64,000 bases of DNA from Bombyx mori (Eukaryota > Arthropoda > Insecta > Lepidoptera > Bombycidae). Below are positions 24,001 through 30,261 of this stretch, piece by piece. The stretch is from contig NC_085126.1 in NCBI RefSeq assembly GCF_030269925.1, positions 1,180,501 through 1,244,500 on the forward strand, in the 5' to 3' direction. The position numbers and the translations under genes were made by a program. The notes under the pieces were generated by a model. The model did no database searches, had not been told where the DNA came from, and saw nothing but the letters and a program-made list of their open reading frames with translations. The first letter of the stretch is position 1. Each line of letters opens with the position of its first letter.

Positions 24001-27000
24001 GTGAGCTCGTCCACCCATCTAAGCAATAAAAAAAAGACCAGTGCTCACAGTAGAAAAATGGCCACGACTTATGACGTCATATATTTCCTTAGGACATTGC
24101 GACTGTATACGTTCAGTCCATGACGGAACGAATGTCTTTTCAGTAAGAACACTGTTCGCATAGTGCATATCGGAACATAGCCATAACAACATCGTAAATC
24201 CGTGGCGCCGTAACCCCGATGCACTTGTTTTTCAATTGTCGAGAGATCATAACATACTGTGTCATAAATGATAATATGATAATCAGGACATAACGACGAA
24301 CGAGAAACAATTAACTTCGTTAAAGGGAACGCACTGGTTTTATTGCGTCGCTTCGTCGGACCAGTGTGCTTAGTGCGAGTTTTTTAACGTTTTCGATAGC
24401 GTAAAAGTTAGCTCATATTTGTATGGAATGGGATCGTTTGCCTACCGTTTGCCGCTAGGGGCGCTGTTCAAACTGCATACAAAATTGGCTTAACTTCTAC
24501 GCCAGTGATTCTCAACCTTTTTTTTGTTGCGGCACATATTTAACGATTTCAAAATTTGGCGGCACACAAAAAAAAAAGATAAAAATTATTTACTTACTAC
24601 AACACACTGCATAAATAGTTTATCAAAAAAAATTAATATACGAAATAAACTAAAATATACTATAATTTTTTTTTTGTGGATTTAAATATATATTCACATT
24701 TAAAATATTCTTCTTTTAAAATGATATAATTTAATAATATTAACATTATTATATAATCGCAAAATTTGGCGGCCACACTTTTGAAATTTGACGGCACACA
24801 AAAGTGCCGCGGAGCAGTGGTTGAGAATCACTGCTCTACGCTATCGAGAACGTTAAGGAACTCGCACTAAGCACACTGGACATAACGACAAACGAGAAAC
24901 AATTTGCTTCGCTAAATGGAACGCATTCGTTTTTCTGTGTCGCTCCGTCGGATCACATGCAAATATATATTACGAAAGAGCTAAATAACTGTTTCCTTCC
25001 ATTGAAATGTGTATGTGAACCCGAAATGGGAATGGATATAATTTAGTTGTTGTCCGCAATACAATACGGATGTTTTTTCCATCTTATTATGGTGTTAAAA
25101 GATCATTGTGCTTATGAATGAATGAATGAATGATTTATTGTATTTCAGACAACAACAACAAGTCCATGCGTGTAGATAGTATCACTGAAACATACTTAAA
25201 ATTAACAAAACCAATCAAATAAACAAGATACATTTATTAAAAACTACCTAACCCGGCAGACTACGTAGTGCCTCAATCGATAAATAAAAGACCGACGGGG
25301 GACACATCAAAGGAAAAACAAAATTGTTATTTTTATTTAATTCCGAGCATTTTCATATTTATCTACCTTTTAAGCCTTCTCTGGACTTCCGAACGAGACT
25401 AACGAACAGCAATTCATTTTTATATATAGAGATAATTATCAGTTGAATACGTTTCAAATATTCCATTCAACTGATACTTACTTCGAACCAAACATTATTA
25501 TTATTTAGTCCGCAAGTGAACCATGGTACAATGGTTCAAGTACCGACGGTCATAACCGAAAATGAAGTCGATTGGCAAGTGGTCCTAATACTGTATACGA
25601 TTTATTTTCCTGCTTATATTACGTTTGTAATATACCGTAATGCATTAAATCTGCATTAAATCGATCAGTTCAAACATCTCGAATCATATCGATGTAGACA
25701 AAGATGGCACTATCCAAGGTCAAATAAAATTTATTCCTTTTTTAATGTCTCGTTATGTTCACGTCCCATTTGACGTGAAGCCATTGTTGGTTCCTATAGA
25801 GAATAACACAAGACAAATACGTCTGTCATTGTGACACATGACTCAAGTCTGACTCGTTCAGTTACGACGGCTACAAAGCCCAATCCGCGACTTGGAAATG
25901 AAAATACTTGGTAGAGCATCCGCAATATTATTATGATTGCAGATAAGAGAATCCTACGCAATGCTTTTCCTTAATGTTTTACTTGGGTAGCAAAACTATT
26001 TCTCTGATTGTTTCAGATGATTGCTCCACCGCAGTAGAGTTACTTTTAAAATAACGTGTGTTCGTGTTTGTAACGAACTCTCGTTACAAACAGGTTGATT
26101 AGGTGGGAAAAGGAGATCGTCAAACTGCATTTGTAATTTTTTGTAATTTAGATGTGTGGCCACTTTAGTGGTCACTGGAACCCATAGACATCTACAACGT
26201 AAATGCGCCACCCACCTTGAGACATAAGTTCTAAGGTTTCAAGTATAGTTACAAGTATAGTTTGCGGTAGGCAGCGGCTTGGCTCTGCCCCTGGCATTGC
26301 TGAAGTCCATGGGCGACGGTAACCACTCACCATCAGGTGGGCCGTATGCTCGTCTGCCTACAAAGGCAATAAAAATTAAAAAAAAACAACGACTGCCCCA
26401 CCCTTCAAACCGAAACGCATAACTGCTTCACGGCAGAAATAGGCAGGGTGGTGGTACCTATCCGCGCGGTCTCACAAGTGGTCCTACCACCAGTAAAAAA
26501 GTAATAAAAAAGTAAGCTTTTTTTATTATCTCTGGCAACAGGTTTCAGTGAAAGCTTTTTTTGACGAAATTATGGCCCGTTTTATGTAGCTATTGGGGCT
26601 TAAATGAGTTTACGACTACATCCAACGTACATAATTAATTTTGTGCTAAATCAAAGTCTGATTAGATTTAGCTGGGAATGACGATAGGAATTAGCGACAT
26701 TCATAGTCTTATCGTAATACGATGATGACAAGAAATTAATGATAATAATGAGGAGTTTGAATGCGATAGAACATAGGAAACTTAAATTGCTAATTTGATT
26801 ATGAGATTGATATGAAATTGGGTCTATAGCTTAAACAAGTTGTGCTCTCACACCGAAAAGAGTAAATTCAATAGTTCATTTGTTTTATATTTAATTTAAA
26901 TGTCAATATATGTAGATTCTATCCGGTTGCGTGAACGTGATAAAATATAACTTGTTACAGGAATGACATTAGCTCGGCCATTTTTGTTTGTAACGTCAAA

Positions 27001-28517
27001 AATAAGCAAACGATTCCAGAATTGCTACTTATCAAAAATAGGCAAAGGAATTCAAGCATCAGCAAGTGTTGAGGATAATATAGACACAATTTTTTTTTTC
27101 TTTATTGCTTAGATAGGTGGACGAGCTCACAGCCCACCTGGTATTAATGGTTACTGAAGCCCAAAGACATCTACAACGTAAATGCGGCACCCACCTTGAG
27201 ATATAAGTTCTAAAGTCTCAAGTATAGTTACAACGGCTGCCCCAGCCTTCAAACCGAAACGCATTACTGCTTCACGGCAAAAATAGGCGGGGTGGTGGTA
27301 CTTACCCGCGCGGACTCACAAGAGCTCCTACCACCAGTAAATGTCCTACCAATGTCAAAGTTGCATGCAAGAGCGGTTCTACGCTTCAAACTGAAACGCA
27401 TTGTGGGTTTGATTGACGACAGAAACATGCAGGATGAATCTATTAATCATTGATCCAGAATACAATCTACCACCGGTACTCATAAATGGATTGGGGAAAT
27501 ATGGGTAAGCCACATATTGTAGTGATATAGGAACAGTATTTCGAGAAGGGTAGAGTGTATCCATCCGATGTTCAGATAGAGCCATCGTAGCTGAATCTCT
27601 ATAGTATATTTCGTAAATTGGAAAAAATTAGCGCCCCGAAAACATATTGAAAACTCCCGAACAAAAAATGTTGGAAGGAATTTTGGATAGTGCGTGAGAA
27701 GATCCGTATTTTTTCATCTGTCCAAACTGGCACAATAGATTTATTTTAAAATAAAAATGAACGTCAATATCAGTCATCTATTAAGATTACGATGTTACGA
27801 GTGATTTTATAAAAATTATTATTTAAAATCCATTAGAATTCGCCCTACAATCTCGTCTCTACATCTTTATATCAAATTGAATTAAAAAAGTTTTGAGTTT
27901 CTCGGAACCGAGCTTACTTGACATACGCTGTCCCATGATTGATTACTTTTGAATAACAACATCCATTGAGATCATCTTACCTTTTAACGCGGAACTGTTG
28001 AGTACAATTTTAAGAGCAAGTTTACGTTCCCAATATTGAAGATGGCAGCTACGTTTATCAATACAAAACTATAAAAAAACGAAGTGGTAGAAATAAATTT
28101 CTAAGTTTTTCTAATGCACGCAATGTACTGCGATTTATGTTTTTGATTTACATTACGGGTTACGAAATTTTAACTCAAAAACGTAGGCTGTTGCAATTTT
28201 CGATTTCACCCCTATATTTTCGATCGGAAATCTATTTAAATACAACTGGACAGGAGCTCTCGCGAGCAAGTTATACATAAAAAAAACAAAAAAAAACAAC
28301 ATACAAAAAAATACTAAAAAGGCAAAGGGAAATGCGTTTACCAGACTTGCCCAATACATATCCACATATTCAAAACGAAACTTACTTGTGAAAAAACCAG
28401 GAATGAGGTAGGTATTGCGGCCAGGCCACATAGAAGGTAGAATAAGACCACATGCCAATGGCCGGTTCTGGTGGCCAGCACTGCCGCCTCGTCCAACTCC
28501 TTCGTCCAAGATGTCAT
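8837..28517 (-). CDS. SLC22-type major facilitator transporter (organic cation transporter-like), 13 exons
   Basis: Plasma-membrane transporter of the major facilitator superfamily, organic ion branch. The 13 exons below join in one frame of 728 codons plus stop, and every intron is GT...AG. Signatures: TM1 near residues 22-44; a large extracellular loop with N-glycosylation sites NAT (about 48) and NST (about 154) and several Cys; motif SDRYGRR (about 210-216, split by intron 5); PESPRWL (about 323-329) after TM6; GGAVELPSY and ERLGRR in TM8-9; [14 protein letters not shown] in TM11; and [12 protein letters not shown] after TM12. SLC22 proteins are usually near 550 residues. The extra length lies mainly in the TM6-TM7 loop (about 335-505), which is charged and Lys/Glu/Asp-rich. 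Substrate cannot be read from sequence. The gene is convergent with the gustatory receptor gene. Confidence 0.93.
9120..9519 (+). mobile_element. Bm1 SINE, full length with 3' deletion
   Basis: tRNA-like head, middle and body are present. The last part after GTCTATGGGCTCC jumps directly to TTAGCAATAAAAAAAA, losing the CACTTAACACCAGG block. It lies in transporter intron 12, antisense to the gene. Confidence 0.85.
9552..9733 (-). CDS. Transporter exon 12
   Basis: Residues 599-658, covering TM10 and TM11 ([15 protein letters not shown], then [14 protein letters not shown], a conserved SLC22 segment). Acceptor CTTTCAG, donor GTGAGT, phase 1 in and phase 0 out. Confidence 0.93.
9812..10243 (-). 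mobile_element. Bm1 SINE, full length
   Basis: From the T-rich complement of the tail to CCTTTGGGCCACGACGACTTC (the tRNA-like start). It lies in transporter intron 11, with a GACGT microsatellite immediately after it. Confidence 0.9.
10244..10275. repeat. GACGT/GACGTG microsatellite
   Basis: GACGTGACGTGACGTGACGTG-type short tandem array adjoining the Bm1 copy, ending in GATGATGG. Confidence 0.7.
10525..10770 (+). mobile_element. Bm1 SINE, 5' half only
   Basis: tRNA-like head with GTTCGAATCCCG and the middle part; ends in CCCTGCCTATTTCTCTGTG, so the 3' body is missing. Confidence 0.8.
10934..11065 (-). CDS. Transporter exon 11
   Basis: Residues 554-597: [14 protein letters not shown] then ERLGRRWVL and a hydrophobic stretch of TM9. 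GG.VELP and the GRR loop motif are typical of SLC22. Donor GTGAGT, acceptor CCCTCAG. It is GC-rich compared with its flanks. Confidence 0.93.
11166..11252 (+). mobile_element. LINE/SINE 3' end with (TTTGAA)n tail
   Basis: Second copy of the block at 6,195-6,276 (GACATTCAACAAGTGTGTT, ACTGACATCTAAGTTG, then GAGTTTGAATTTGAATTTG). Confidence 0.5.
11428..11520 (+). mobile_element. Bm1 SINE remnant
   Basis: CACACGGGTAGGTACCACCG and a decayed CAGATGAGCGTTTC block are recognisable. Short and diverged. Confidence 0.55.
11654..11965 (-). CDS. Transporter exon 10
   Basis: Residues 450-553. The first 60 residues complete the long polar cytoplasmic loop ([11 protein letters not shown] and similar charged stretches). 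Then come [15 protein letters not shown] and TM7 ([17 protein letters not shown]), the usual SLC22 pattern. The acceptor GAGCAG ending at 11966 is the only nearby AG that keeps the frame from exon 9; a better-looking CTTACAG downstream would break it. Donor GTGAGG. Confidence 0.85.
12026..12256 (-). mobile_element. Bm1 SINE, 5' truncated
   Basis: TTTCTTAGATGGGTGGACG through GCGGACTCACAAGAG; lacks the tRNA-like part. It abuts the AGCTGAC repeat at 12,284. Confidence 0.85.
12284..13010 (-). repeat. Interspersed AGCTGAC repeat split by a Bm1 insertion
   Basis: The repeat starts CTAGCTGACTCGGCAGAC and runs to GTTTTAGCGAGAC at about 12,537. It resumes at about 12,969 with ACTAACGAACAGCAATTCC, as in other copies where the two parts are continuous. 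The Bm1 at 12,538-12,962 is therefore younger than this repeat. Confidence 0.7.
12538..12962 (+). mobile_element. Bm1 SINE, full length, nested
   Basis: Complete copy from TGAAGTCGTTGTGGCC to CTCGCCCATCCAAACAAAAAG, interrupting the older AGCTGAC repeat in transporter intron 9. Confidence 0.9.
13054..13315 (-). CDS. Transporter exon 9 (cytoplasmic loop)
   Basis: Residues 363-449. Almost wholly hydrophilic: [11 protein letters not shown], then THY-less polar text such as [18 protein letters not shown] and [13 protein letters not shown]. It has no membrane segment and is the main reason this protein is longer than a typical SLC22 member. Acceptor TTCCACAG, donor GTAATT, phase 0 in and phase 1 out. 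Confidence 0.88.
13395..13520 (+). mobile_element. tRNA-derived SINE or tRNA pseudogene
   Basis: TGGTGCAGTAATTAGCGCC looks like a tRNA A box and GGGTTCGATTCCCAC like a B box and T arm. The acceptor stem does not close well and an AT-rich tail follows. A relative occurs at 31,205. Confidence 0.55.
13573..13960 (+). mobile_element. Bm1 SINE, diverged
   Basis: Head GAAGTCGTAGTGGCCTAAAAGG; B-box region damaged; body through CACTTAACACCAGCTGGG. In transporter intron 8. Confidence 0.8.
14134..14269 (-). CDS. Transporter exon 8
   Basis: Residues 317-362: [17 protein letters not shown], with the PESPRWL motif that follows TM6 in SLC22 and sugar porters, then an amphipathic charged helix ([15 protein letters not shown]). 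Acceptor GTTTCAG, donor GTGAGT. Confidence 0.94.
14270..14642. other. Transporter intron 7
   Basis: Moderately GC-rich, with a short Bm1-like phrase (CGAGCTCACGTTAAGTGG) near 14,299 and a decayed LINE-like segment around 14,400-14,540. No gene seen. Confidence 0.4.
14643..14763 (-). CDS. Transporter exon 7
   Basis: Residues 277-316: [19 protein letters not shown] (TM5) and [12 protein letters not shown] (TM6). Acceptor TTTTCAAG, donor GTGAGT; phase 1 in, phase 2 out. Confidence 0.93.
14925..15034 (+). mobile_element. CR1-like LINE 3' tail
   Basis: GGCAGCGGCTTGGCTCTG to GGGCAATAAAAAAAA, antisense within transporter intron 6. Confidence 0.85.
15170..15363 (-). CDS. Transporter exon 6
   Basis: Residues 212-276: completes the SDRYGRR loop, then TM3 ([18 protein letters not shown]) and TM4 ([19 protein letters not shown]). 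Donor GTATAT is weak but frame-preserving; acceptor TTTCTCAG. Confidence 0.93.
15555..15892 (-). mobile_element. CR1-like LINE 3' end, with part of ORF2
   Basis: Tail (TTTATTGCCCTTGTAGGC), then the 3' UTR, then a decayed C-terminal coding part matching that at 51,719-52,087 (segment with GCGCTCGGGAAACACCGTGG and CATAGCCGGATGGTACGTGG). In transporter intron 5. Confidence 0.8.
16025..16695. mobile_element. Long inverted-repeat element with inner TIR AAAAAAAGCGTGGGGTGC
   Basis: Inner arms AAAAAAAGCGTGGGGTGC (about 16,263-16,281) and GCACCCCACGCTTTTTTT (about 16,351-16,368) are perfect complements. Outer flanks also mirror: ATTAGCTTCA...ATGTATGTT near 16,060-16,090 pairs with the complement of AACATACATACAATTGAAGC near 16,652-16,671. 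This suggests a MITE inside or as the core of a larger inverted repeat. It ends just 24 nt from exon 5. Confidence 0.6.
16719..16822 (-). CDS. Transporter exon 5
   Basis: Residues 178-211: [19 protein letters not shown] then TM2 ([12 protein letters not shown]) and MSD(R). The D..R of this loop is the start of MFS motif A, completed in exon 6. Acceptor TACTTCCAG, donor GTATAT. Confidence 0.94.
16935..17163 (+). mobile_element. Bm1 SINE, 5' truncated
   Basis: GCTTGCACGGGTAGGTACC through TAAGCAATAAAAC. Directly followed by a second partial copy. Confidence 0.8.
17165..17268 (+). mobile_element. Bm1 SINE, internal piece
   Basis: Second truncated copy in the same orientation, from CGGGTGGGTACTGCC to ACCTTAGAATTTA, then a TTTA microsatellite. 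Confidence 0.75.
17347..17425 (-). mobile_element. Jockey-like LINE ORF fragment
   Basis: Complement matches the coding stretch at about 49,672-49,738 of the RT-bearing element (GATAAGGCTATGCGTCATGA; GCTGACTACTCCCCGAATCC). It ends 28 nt from transporter exon 4. Confidence 0.7.
17453..17563 (-). CDS. Transporter exon 4
   Basis: Residues 141-177: [19 protein letters not shown] then [18 protein letters not shown]. This is the extracellular loop C..GW.Y segment of SLC22 with an NST glycosylation site. Acceptor ATTGTAG, donor GTGAGT, phase 0 both ends. Confidence 0.92.
17695..17955 (+). mobile_element. Bm1 SINE chimera (inverted tail fused to a + body)
   Basis: Opens with the complement of a Bm1 tail (TTTTATTGCTTAGATGGG) and switches at about 17,726 into a + strand Bm1 body (GACCTCTTGTGAGTCCGC...). 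This could be two insertions or an inversion during integration. Confidence 0.75.
18263..18452 (+). mobile_element. Jockey-like LINE 3' UTR
   Basis: GCCCACTGAGTCTCTCGCCG to GAATAGGTAGGAAAAAAAA. In transporter intron 3. Confidence 0.8.
18540..18606 (-). mobile_element. Bm1 SINE tail remnant
   Basis: TTTAGATGATGGGTAGACG and CTGCTGTTAAGTGGTTACCG blocks only. Confidence 0.5.
18807..18897 (-). CDS. Transporter exon 3
   Basis: Residues 110-140: [20 protein letters not shown] then [10 protein letters not shown], polar extracellular loop. Acceptor CGTTTTCAG, donor GTAAAT; completes the split codon from exon 2. Confidence 0.88.
19184..19450 (+). mobile_element. tRNA-derived lepidopteran SINE
   Basis: tRNA-like head (TGATGTAGTGGCAAGTGAC; GCGGGTTCGAATCCCGCC as the T arm and B box), then an AT-rich body and a TTTATTTATTTATT end. 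It is distinct from Bm1. Confidence 0.6.
19705..19901 (-). CDS. Transporter exon 2
   Basis: Residues 45-109 plus two bases: [20 protein letters not shown] then [12 protein letters not shown]. Start of the large extracellular loop, with the NAT glycosylation site and the EHWC motif seen in SLC22. Acceptor CATTCCAG, donor GTAGAA. Confidence 0.92.
19942..20110 (-). repeat. 169-bp repeat, copy A of an inverted pair
   Basis: TGAAGTTATACTTCTTTAGG through GTGAACTTTC. Almost the same sequence lies in the opposite orientation at 29,221-29,390, just upstream of the same gene. Family not recognised. Confidence 0.8.
20279..20970 (+). mobile_element. Non-autonomous Helitron with a nested Bm1
   Basis: 5' part TATATATTAATACGTGAAGC; interior GTCTTAGCGGAATCTGTG; near the 3' end the diverged hairpin AGTCGTATTTCGACT. 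The CTAG terminus is lost. A Bm1 body at 20,676-20,925 interrupts it. Confidence 0.75.
20676..20925 (+). mobile_element. Bm1 SINE, nested in Helitron
   Basis: 5'-truncated body from TACTGGTGGTAGGACCTC to AAAGCAATAATAATAATAAT. Confidence 0.85.
21281..21727 (-). repeat. Lepidopteran interspersed repeat ending TATAATATTATAGTATAGAT
   Basis: Starts ACTAGCGGTCCGCTCCGGC and ends CTTTATAATATTATAGTATA. A relative in the other orientation is at 37,070-37,292 (TATACTAATATTATAAAG...GGGTCGCTAGT). CTAGT at one end hints at a Helitron-like terminus; class unproven. Confidence 0.55.
21745..21872. mobile_element. Palindromic MITE, diverged copy
   Basis: TGTGCTTAGTGCGAG...GCGTAAAAGTTAACTC left arm and TACGCTATCGCGAACATT...CTCGCAGTAAGCA right arm. 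Family described under the copy at 24,363. Confidence 0.7.
22023..22272 (+). mobile_element. Bm1 SINE, 5' truncated
   Basis: ACTGGTGGTAGGACCTCTTG to TCTAAGCAATAAAAAAA; lies between two palindromic MITE copies in transporter intron 1. Confidence 0.88.
22306..22470. mobile_element. Palindromic MITE
   Basis: Arms TCTCGATAGCGTAAAAGTTA and its mirrored complement near 22,425-22,450, with the internal block CCGCCAGGGGCGCTGTT. Confidence 0.75.
22545..22677 (-). mobile_element. CR1-like LINE 3' tail
   Basis: TTTTTATTGCCCGTGTAGGC to GCCAAGTCGCTACCTACC, with a short internal insertion (CACATAGCCTACCACTTAGC). Confidence 0.8.
23110..23732 (+). mobile_element. Non-autonomous Helitron, 5' truncated
   Basis: Shares the interior ACATTAAATCAAT...ATTACACACACTAC and the 3' end (AGTCAAACTTCGACT then ACTGGGCGACCACTGG). 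The terminal CTAG has become CTGG. Confidence 0.65.
23781..24034 (+). mobile_element. Bm1 SINE, 5' truncated
   Basis: GACTGGTGATAGGACCTCTT to ATCTAAGCAATAAAAAAA. Confidence 0.87.
24363..24880. mobile_element. Palindromic MITE with a nested hAT MITE
   Basis: Outer element: terminal inverted repeat CAGTGTGCTTAGTGCGAG, then TTTTTTAACGTT..CGATAGCGTAAAAGTTA, mirrored at the other end (TACGCTATCGAGAACGTT...CTCGCACTAAGCACACTG). The uninterrupted family is about 165-180 bp and nearly a full palindrome. The size here is due to the hAT-like insert at 24,503-24,833. At least seven relatives are in the window. Confidence 0.82.
24503..24833. mobile_element. hAT-type MITE, 331 bp
   Basis: Perfect 15-bp inverted ends CAGTGATTCTCAACC / GGTTGAGAATCACTG. 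The flanking 8 bp are TTCTACGC (24,495-24,502) and CTCTACGC (24,834-24,841), 7 of 8 identical, as expected of a hAT target duplication. The interior is AT-rich with mirrored GGCGGCACAC blocks and encodes nothing. Confidence 0.88.
25114..25135. repeat. GAAT microsatellite
   Basis: About five units of GAAT/ATGA. Confidence 0.7.
25247..25437 (-). repeat. Interspersed AGCTGAC-type repeat, partly deleted
   Basis: AACCCGGCAGACTACGTAGTG start, GACGGGGGACACATCAAAGG middle, CTAACGAACAGCAATTCA end; about 60 bp shorter than full copies. Confidence 0.6.
25438..26146. other. Transporter intron 1, unique-looking sequence
   Basis: No known repeat family of this window and no coding frame of note. Confidence 0.4.
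26147..26497 (-). mobile_element. Bm1 SINE split by a CR1-like tail
   Basis: Body from TTAGATGTGTGGCC to CAAGTGGTCCTACCACCAGT, interrupted at about 26,267-26,390 by a + strand CR1-like tail. The AGTATAGTT block flanks the insert on its left twice, possibly a target duplication. Confidence 0.8.
26267..26386 (+). mobile_element. CR1-like LINE 3' tail, nested in Bm1
   Basis: GGTAGGCAGCGGCTTGGC to AAGGCAATAAAAATTAAAAA. It must be younger than the Bm1 it splits. Confidence 0.85.
26510..27085. other. Transporter intron 1, AT-rich, nothing recognised
   Basis: No repeat, ORF or RNA feature can be supported. Confidence 0.4.
27089..27342 (-). mobile_element. Bm1 SINE, 5' truncated
   Basis: TTTATTGCTTAGATAGGTGG to AGAGCTCCTACCACCAGTAA. 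Confidence 0.87.
27343..28385. other. Start of transporter intron 1, no feature
   Basis: About 1 kb of AT-rich sequence between the first coding exon and the nearest Bm1. A - strand frame at 28,153-28,509 is mostly read-through of exon 1 in another frame. Confidence 0.45.
28386..28517 (-). CDS. Transporter exon 1 (start codon)
   Basis: Residues 1-44. ATG at 28517-28515 is the first in frame and is followed by [19 protein letters not shown] and TM1 ([20 protein letters not shown]). The SLC22 family typically begins with a short acidic/aromatic cytosolic stretch and then this first helix, so the start fits. Donor GTAAGT is strong. Confidence 0.92.
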
Positions 28518-29218
28518 TGTGACTTGACAGCTGTCATCTCGAATTCAAAGTCACGCACCGTATTCTGACGCGGTAGGCGCTTAACATTTTTATCGCAGCC
28601 CTTTAAGTTTTACTCAATTAAATTATAAAGAAAACACAACGGAACTAATTCAAAATTTTCCATTTAAATCACGTATATTTTTGTAATCGAAAAACGCAAC
28701 GATTTACGCAAGTTTATTTTAAAATTAAAACTTTTCACACGTTCACTGTCAAGTTTTGAGTTCGCTATTTAAATCTTTGTTTATTTTCACTTTTACGTTG
28801 ACACGTCCAACGTAAGCGATAACAAAACACACACTGCGCTCAAAAAGGACATTACTATACGCGACCATTAAAAGCTGGTATAAACAATAAGTTGTGAACG
28901 TTTTAATTTAGTTGCGTTATACGAGAAATTTGTTGGGAGCCACTACTAATGGAACGTTTAGAATCAGAGATTTGTTTTCGAGTTTTTTGTGAGTCTGTCC
29001 TATAGTCCTATAGTCTCTCGGAATGGTTTTCCTGGTACCTAAAGTTACAATGTTTTCATCATTTTCATTGAAAAACCGTAAATGTTAATATTCTTTTCTT
29101 TTTTTTTTTCATTTTTATCAATTTGAAAAAAAAATATTATTAAACAACATCCTCAAACACGCATATTGGACATCCCTTTTCTTGACATCGTATAAATTCG
29201 GTAATTCTCGGTACGGTT
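28518..29218. other. Upstream region of the transporter gene
   Basis: Likely 5' UTR and promoter by position. I see no clear TATA box or initiator at a defined distance. It contains a poly(T) stretch at 29,096-29,110. Confidence 0.4.
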
Positions 29219-29220
29219 CG

Positions 29221-29390
29221 GAAAGTTCACCTGCGGCTATATTCAGACTCGCCAAGTTACGTCGGTCGTATTGTAATGAGCGATTTAGTGGGCAACTTCA
29301 TTTCTGTTAATTTTGTGTCACGGTGCGCGCGCATCGTAAAATTTCACTCTCATCAATTTTTCATAACGCGCCTAAAGAAGTATAACTTCA
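29221..29390 (+). repeat. 170-bp repeat, copy B of an inverted pair
   Basis: GAAAGTTCACCTGCGGCTAT to AAGAAGTATAACTTCA, the inverted counterpart of 19,942-20,110. It contains GGTGCGCGCGCATCG near its middle. Confidence 0.8.
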
Positions 29391-29668
29391 ATAATAATTT
29401 ACGTAAAAATGATCTCTATTCGAAACTATTTGATTAGGATCGAGTAAAAAGTGAGAACCAATAGTTTGAACTTTGTAATATCAAATCAAATGCAGCAGAC
29501 ACGTTCCTCGTGCACAAACACCTCAGATTTATGATGGCGTCTTATTTAAATTGAATGTACAATGAAAAAAAACTTGTCAGTACTCATTCAAGTTGTGTTG
29601 TGATGTTAATGTGTGCGTTTATTAATAAAGTCTACACAATTAAATTCTGAGAATTTGAAAGGGATTTG

Positions 29669-29955
29669 TATTATTTTTTTTGCTTCGATGGGTGGACGAG
29701 CTCACGGCCACTTGTGTTAAGTGGTTATCGAATCTCATCGACATATAACAACGTAATTTTTCACCACTTTGACTGAGACATGAGATCTCAGCTTTTATGG
29801 TACAACGGCTACCCACCCTTCAAACCGAAACGCATTACTGCTTCACGGCAGAAATAGGCAGGGTGGTGGCACCTACCCGTACGGACTCACAAGACGTCTT
29901 AACGAGCAATAACGCAAATTATAATTTTGCGGGTTCAATTTTTATTACACGATTT
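29669..29955 (-). mobile_element. Bm1 SINE, diverged
   Basis: GGTGGACGAGCTCACGGCC to GCGGGTTCAATTTTTATTAC; extends into the middle part but lacks the tRNA-like head. Confidence 0.82.
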
Positions 29956-30044
29956 TCAGCCAGGTACCAGGTTTGGTACCTGGATGGTTGAAAATCTTCA
30001 CGGCCAAATCGCAGTGAGTCCGGTTGTAAAGTATATTCCCTTAC

Positions 30045-30157
30045 TTTTTTTCTTTTTTTTATTGCCTTGTAGGCAGACGAGCATACGATCCACCTGATGG
30101 TGAGTGGTTACCGTCGCCCGTTGACTTCAGCAATGCCAGGGGCAGAGCCAAGCCAAT
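30045..30157 (-). mobile_element. CR1-like LINE 3' tail
   Basis: TTTTTTATTGCCTTGTAGGC to GGCAGAGCCAAGCC. Confidence 0.82.
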
Positions 30158-30261
30158 GTTTTCTTACCTATATATACGATAAATTCAATTGTCTAAACAG
30201 TTGACAATGTTGACAAATTATCGTCTAATTCATGAGTTATCGGGAGTTTCACATACTACAT

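Noticed and set aside
23734..24123. 129-codon + strand frame
   Set aside because: More than half is Bm1 SINE sequence; no conserved domain.
28153..28509. 118-codon - strand frame near the transporter start
   Set aside because: Out of frame with the true exon 1, which has the SLC22-like TM1 and a strong donor; the remainder is intron.
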